Assembly: GCA_001770355.1 (NCBI GenBank)
Contig: MEQV01000095.1
Location: 456-7,309 of the forward strand
DNA: 6,854 bases
From: Betaproteobacteria bacterium RIFCSPLOWO2_02_FULL_62_17
GTDB taxonomy: Bacteria > Pseudomonadota > Gammaproteobacteria > Burkholderiales > SG8-39
Direction of reading: 5' to 3'
The notes under the pieces are model-generated. The model was given only the letters and a program-made list of their open reading frames with translations. It had not been told where the DNA came from and ran no database searches. The number at the start of each line of letters is the position of its first letter. Within the stretch, counting starts at the first letter, position 1. Both the position numbers and the translations under genes were made by a program. Shown here piece by piece: positions 5,872 through 6,854 of this stretch.

Positions 5872-6854
5872 ATGGCGGAAGAGATCAAGTCGGGTGCTGG
5901 AAACCCGGGGGGTGGCAATACCGATAAAACGCAGTTGGACATGAACTCGCCGCTGCACCGGAACCGGCCGCCCAACGCGCCGCCTGCCGTGGCAGCCAAC
6001 GCCGACAGGACGCAGGTCGATCCCAATTCGCCCTTGCACCAGAAGACGCAGGTCGATCCGAATTCGCCTTTGCACCAGAATCGCGCTCAGGCGCCCGATG
6101 CCGCGGCTGCCGTGGTCGCGGTCGCCGCGGCGAGCAAAGCTGCCGCCGTGCGGCTGGCCACGCAGGGGGCATCCGTGCCGCCGCCAGCCGCGCCGGTGCT
6201 CTCAGCGCCCAAACCCGCCGCACCCGCAGCGGGCGGGGACAAAACCCAGATCGACATGAATTCGCCGATGCATAGAAAGCCCGCTGCGCCGGCATCCATC
6301 GTCGAAAGAACGACGCCGTTGAATGTTCAGGCTGCCCCAAAGGCGACAGTTACCGCGACTATGCCGGCAGCTGCGGCGGCTGTCGCGAACGTGCAGAAGG
6401 CGGCGTTCAATGCCGCGCCCGAGGATCCGACCCTGGCATTGCCGGTGGGCTACCGTATTCACGAATACCGCATCGACAACGTCTTGGGTCAGGGCGGCTT
6501 CGGCATTACCTACATGGCGACCGATGTCAATCTCAACGCCAGGGTTGCCGTGAAAGAGTATCTGCCGGAGCAATTTGCCTACCGCGCGACCACCAAATCC
6601 GTTTCCGCGCGGGCCGCCGACGATCTGGATTTCTATCAGCACGGGCTGGAAAGTTTCCTGGTCGAGGCGCGCACGCTGGCGACCTTCAAGCATCCCAATA
6701 TTGTTCGGGTGGCGCGTTTTTTCGAGGCGAACAACACCGCCTACATGGTGCTGGAGTACGAGAAGGGGAAATCGCTGCGCAGCTGGTGGCAGGCGAACAG
6801 CGGCATCGGCGAGGAACGCCTGCTGGGGCTGCTGTTGCCGCTGATCGAAGGCCT
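5872..6854 (+). CDS. Hanks-type Ser/Thr protein kinase with a repeat-bearing N-terminal tail (3'-partial)
   Basis: A eukaryotic-like Ser/Thr kinase, cut by the window edge after 327 codons. Residues 1-185 form a Pro/Ala-rich, probably disordered region with four copies of a TQxDxNSPxH motif (from T20, T47, T59 and T125). From about residue 192 the catalytic N-lobe is clear: glycine loop G206-Q-G-G-F-G211, ATP-anchoring Lys in V-A-V-K228 followed by EYLP, probable helix-C Glu E265, the K273-H-P-N276-I-V segment, and a hinge near E295-Y296. About 37 residues separate K228 from E265, more than usual, which I recall as typical of this proteobacterial GFGITY/KEYLP subfamily. HRD, DFG and any C-terminal or membrane domain lie beyond the window, so activity cannot be judged. 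The start is set by AGGAGG at 5861. The gene is divergent from the SulP transporter. Targets are unknown; autophosphorylation of its own tail is an attractive inference. Confidence 0.94.
   Translation, partial: MAEEIKSGAGNPGGGNTDKTQLDMNSPLHRNRPPNAPPAVAANADRTQVDPNSPLHQKTQVDPNSPLHQNRAQAPDAAAAVVAVAAASKAAAVRLATQGASVPPPAAPVLSAPKPAAPAAGGDKTQIDMNSPMHRKPAAPASIVERTTPLNVQAAPKATVTATMPAAAAAVANVQKAAFNAAPEDPTLALPVGYRIHEYRIDNVLGQGGFGITYMATDVNLNARVAVKEYLPEQFAYRATTKSVSARAADDLDFYQHGLESFLVEARTLATFKHPNIVRVARFFEANNTAYMVLEYEKGKSLRSWWQANSGIGEERLLGLLLPLIEG
5929..5964 (+). repeat. Kinase tail repeat, copy 1 (T20-N31)
   Basis: Encodes TQLDMNSPLHRN, preceded by D18-K19. It matches the consensus TQ(L/V/I)D(M/P)NSP(L/M)H(R/Q)(N/K) and contains a T-x-x-D unit and a Ser-Pro. 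Confidence 0.9.
6010..6081 (+). repeat. Kinase tail repeats, copies 2 and 3 in direct tandem (T47-K58, T59-N70)
   Basis: Two adjacent 36-bp units encode TQVDPNSPLHQ followed by K or N. By eye the DNA units differ at only three positions, all third codon bases; two changes are silent and one changes the last residue from Lys to Asn. This points to a fairly recent in-frame tandem duplication. Copy 2 is preceded by D45-R46, like the D-K before copies 1 and 4; copy 3 follows copy 2 with no linker. Confidence 0.92.
6244..6279 (+). repeat. Kinase tail repeat, copy 4 (T125-K136)
   Basis: Encodes TQIDMNSPMHRK, preceded by D123-K124. It is separated from copy 3 by a 54-residue Ala/Pro/Val-rich linker of low complexity. 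The motif is kept despite the distance, while the linker looks unconstrained, which suggests selection on the motif. Confidence 0.9.

Noticed and set aside
5666..5944. Plus-strand 92-residue open frame across the divergent intergenic region
   Set aside because: It overlaps the kinase start out of frame, has no good ribosome site and no recognisable domain. The kinase ATG with AGGAGG is far better supported.
5641..6693. Several minus-strand open frames (144, 151, 70 and 163 residues) opposite the kinase gene
   Set aside because: All are antisense to the kinase frame, which has continuous coding, repeats and kinase motifs; their apparent repeats are just the reverse strand of the kinase tail repeats.

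Overview
The window is a GC-rich stretch of bacterial chromosome with dense, G/C-ending codon use. Its protein families fit a proteobacterium, most likely a betaproteobacterium. This rests on the style of the Ser/Thr kinase (a GFGITY glycine loop followed by a KEYLP motif), the SDR subfamily, and the family VIII-like serine hydrolase. The taxonomic call is inference from remembered family resemblance, not a search. I see no rRNA, tRNA, insertion sequence, CRISPR array or phage gene.

Layout from left to right. (1) Positions 1-1341, plus strand: a DHA2-like MFS transporter, probably clipped at its N-terminus by the window edge. (2) Positions 1342-1420: a short AT-rich gap between convergent genes. 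(3) Positions 5657 down to 1421, minus strand: three genes in a row. They are a three-domain SulP anion transporter (membrane domain, STAS, cyclic-nucleotide-binding domain), then after 47 bp an SDR-family protein, then after 26 bp a beta-lactamase-fold serine hydrolase. The last two almost certainly share a transcript; read-through from the transporter gene is possible. (4) Positions 5658-5871: a divergent intergenic region with an AT-rich patch holding a 20-bp near-perfect dyad. (5) Positions 5872 to the window end, plus strand: a Hanks-type Ser/Thr protein kinase that runs off the right edge. It was found by direct translation from a strong Shine-Dalgarno site.

The most interesting gene is the kinase. 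Ahead of the catalytic domain it has a long Ala/Pro-rich, probably disordered N-terminal region with four copies of a 12-residue motif, TQ(L/V/I)D(M/P)NSP(L/M)H(R/Q)(N/K). Each copy contains T-x-x-D, the form that FHA domains bind once the Thr is phosphorylated. This suggests a multivalent phospho-docking tail. The kinase is divergent from a transporter that has two regulatory domains of its own, so this locus may be wired for signalling. The SDR is also odd: by motif alignment it lacks three of the four classical catalytic residues (Asn, Ser and Tyr) and keeps only the Lys.
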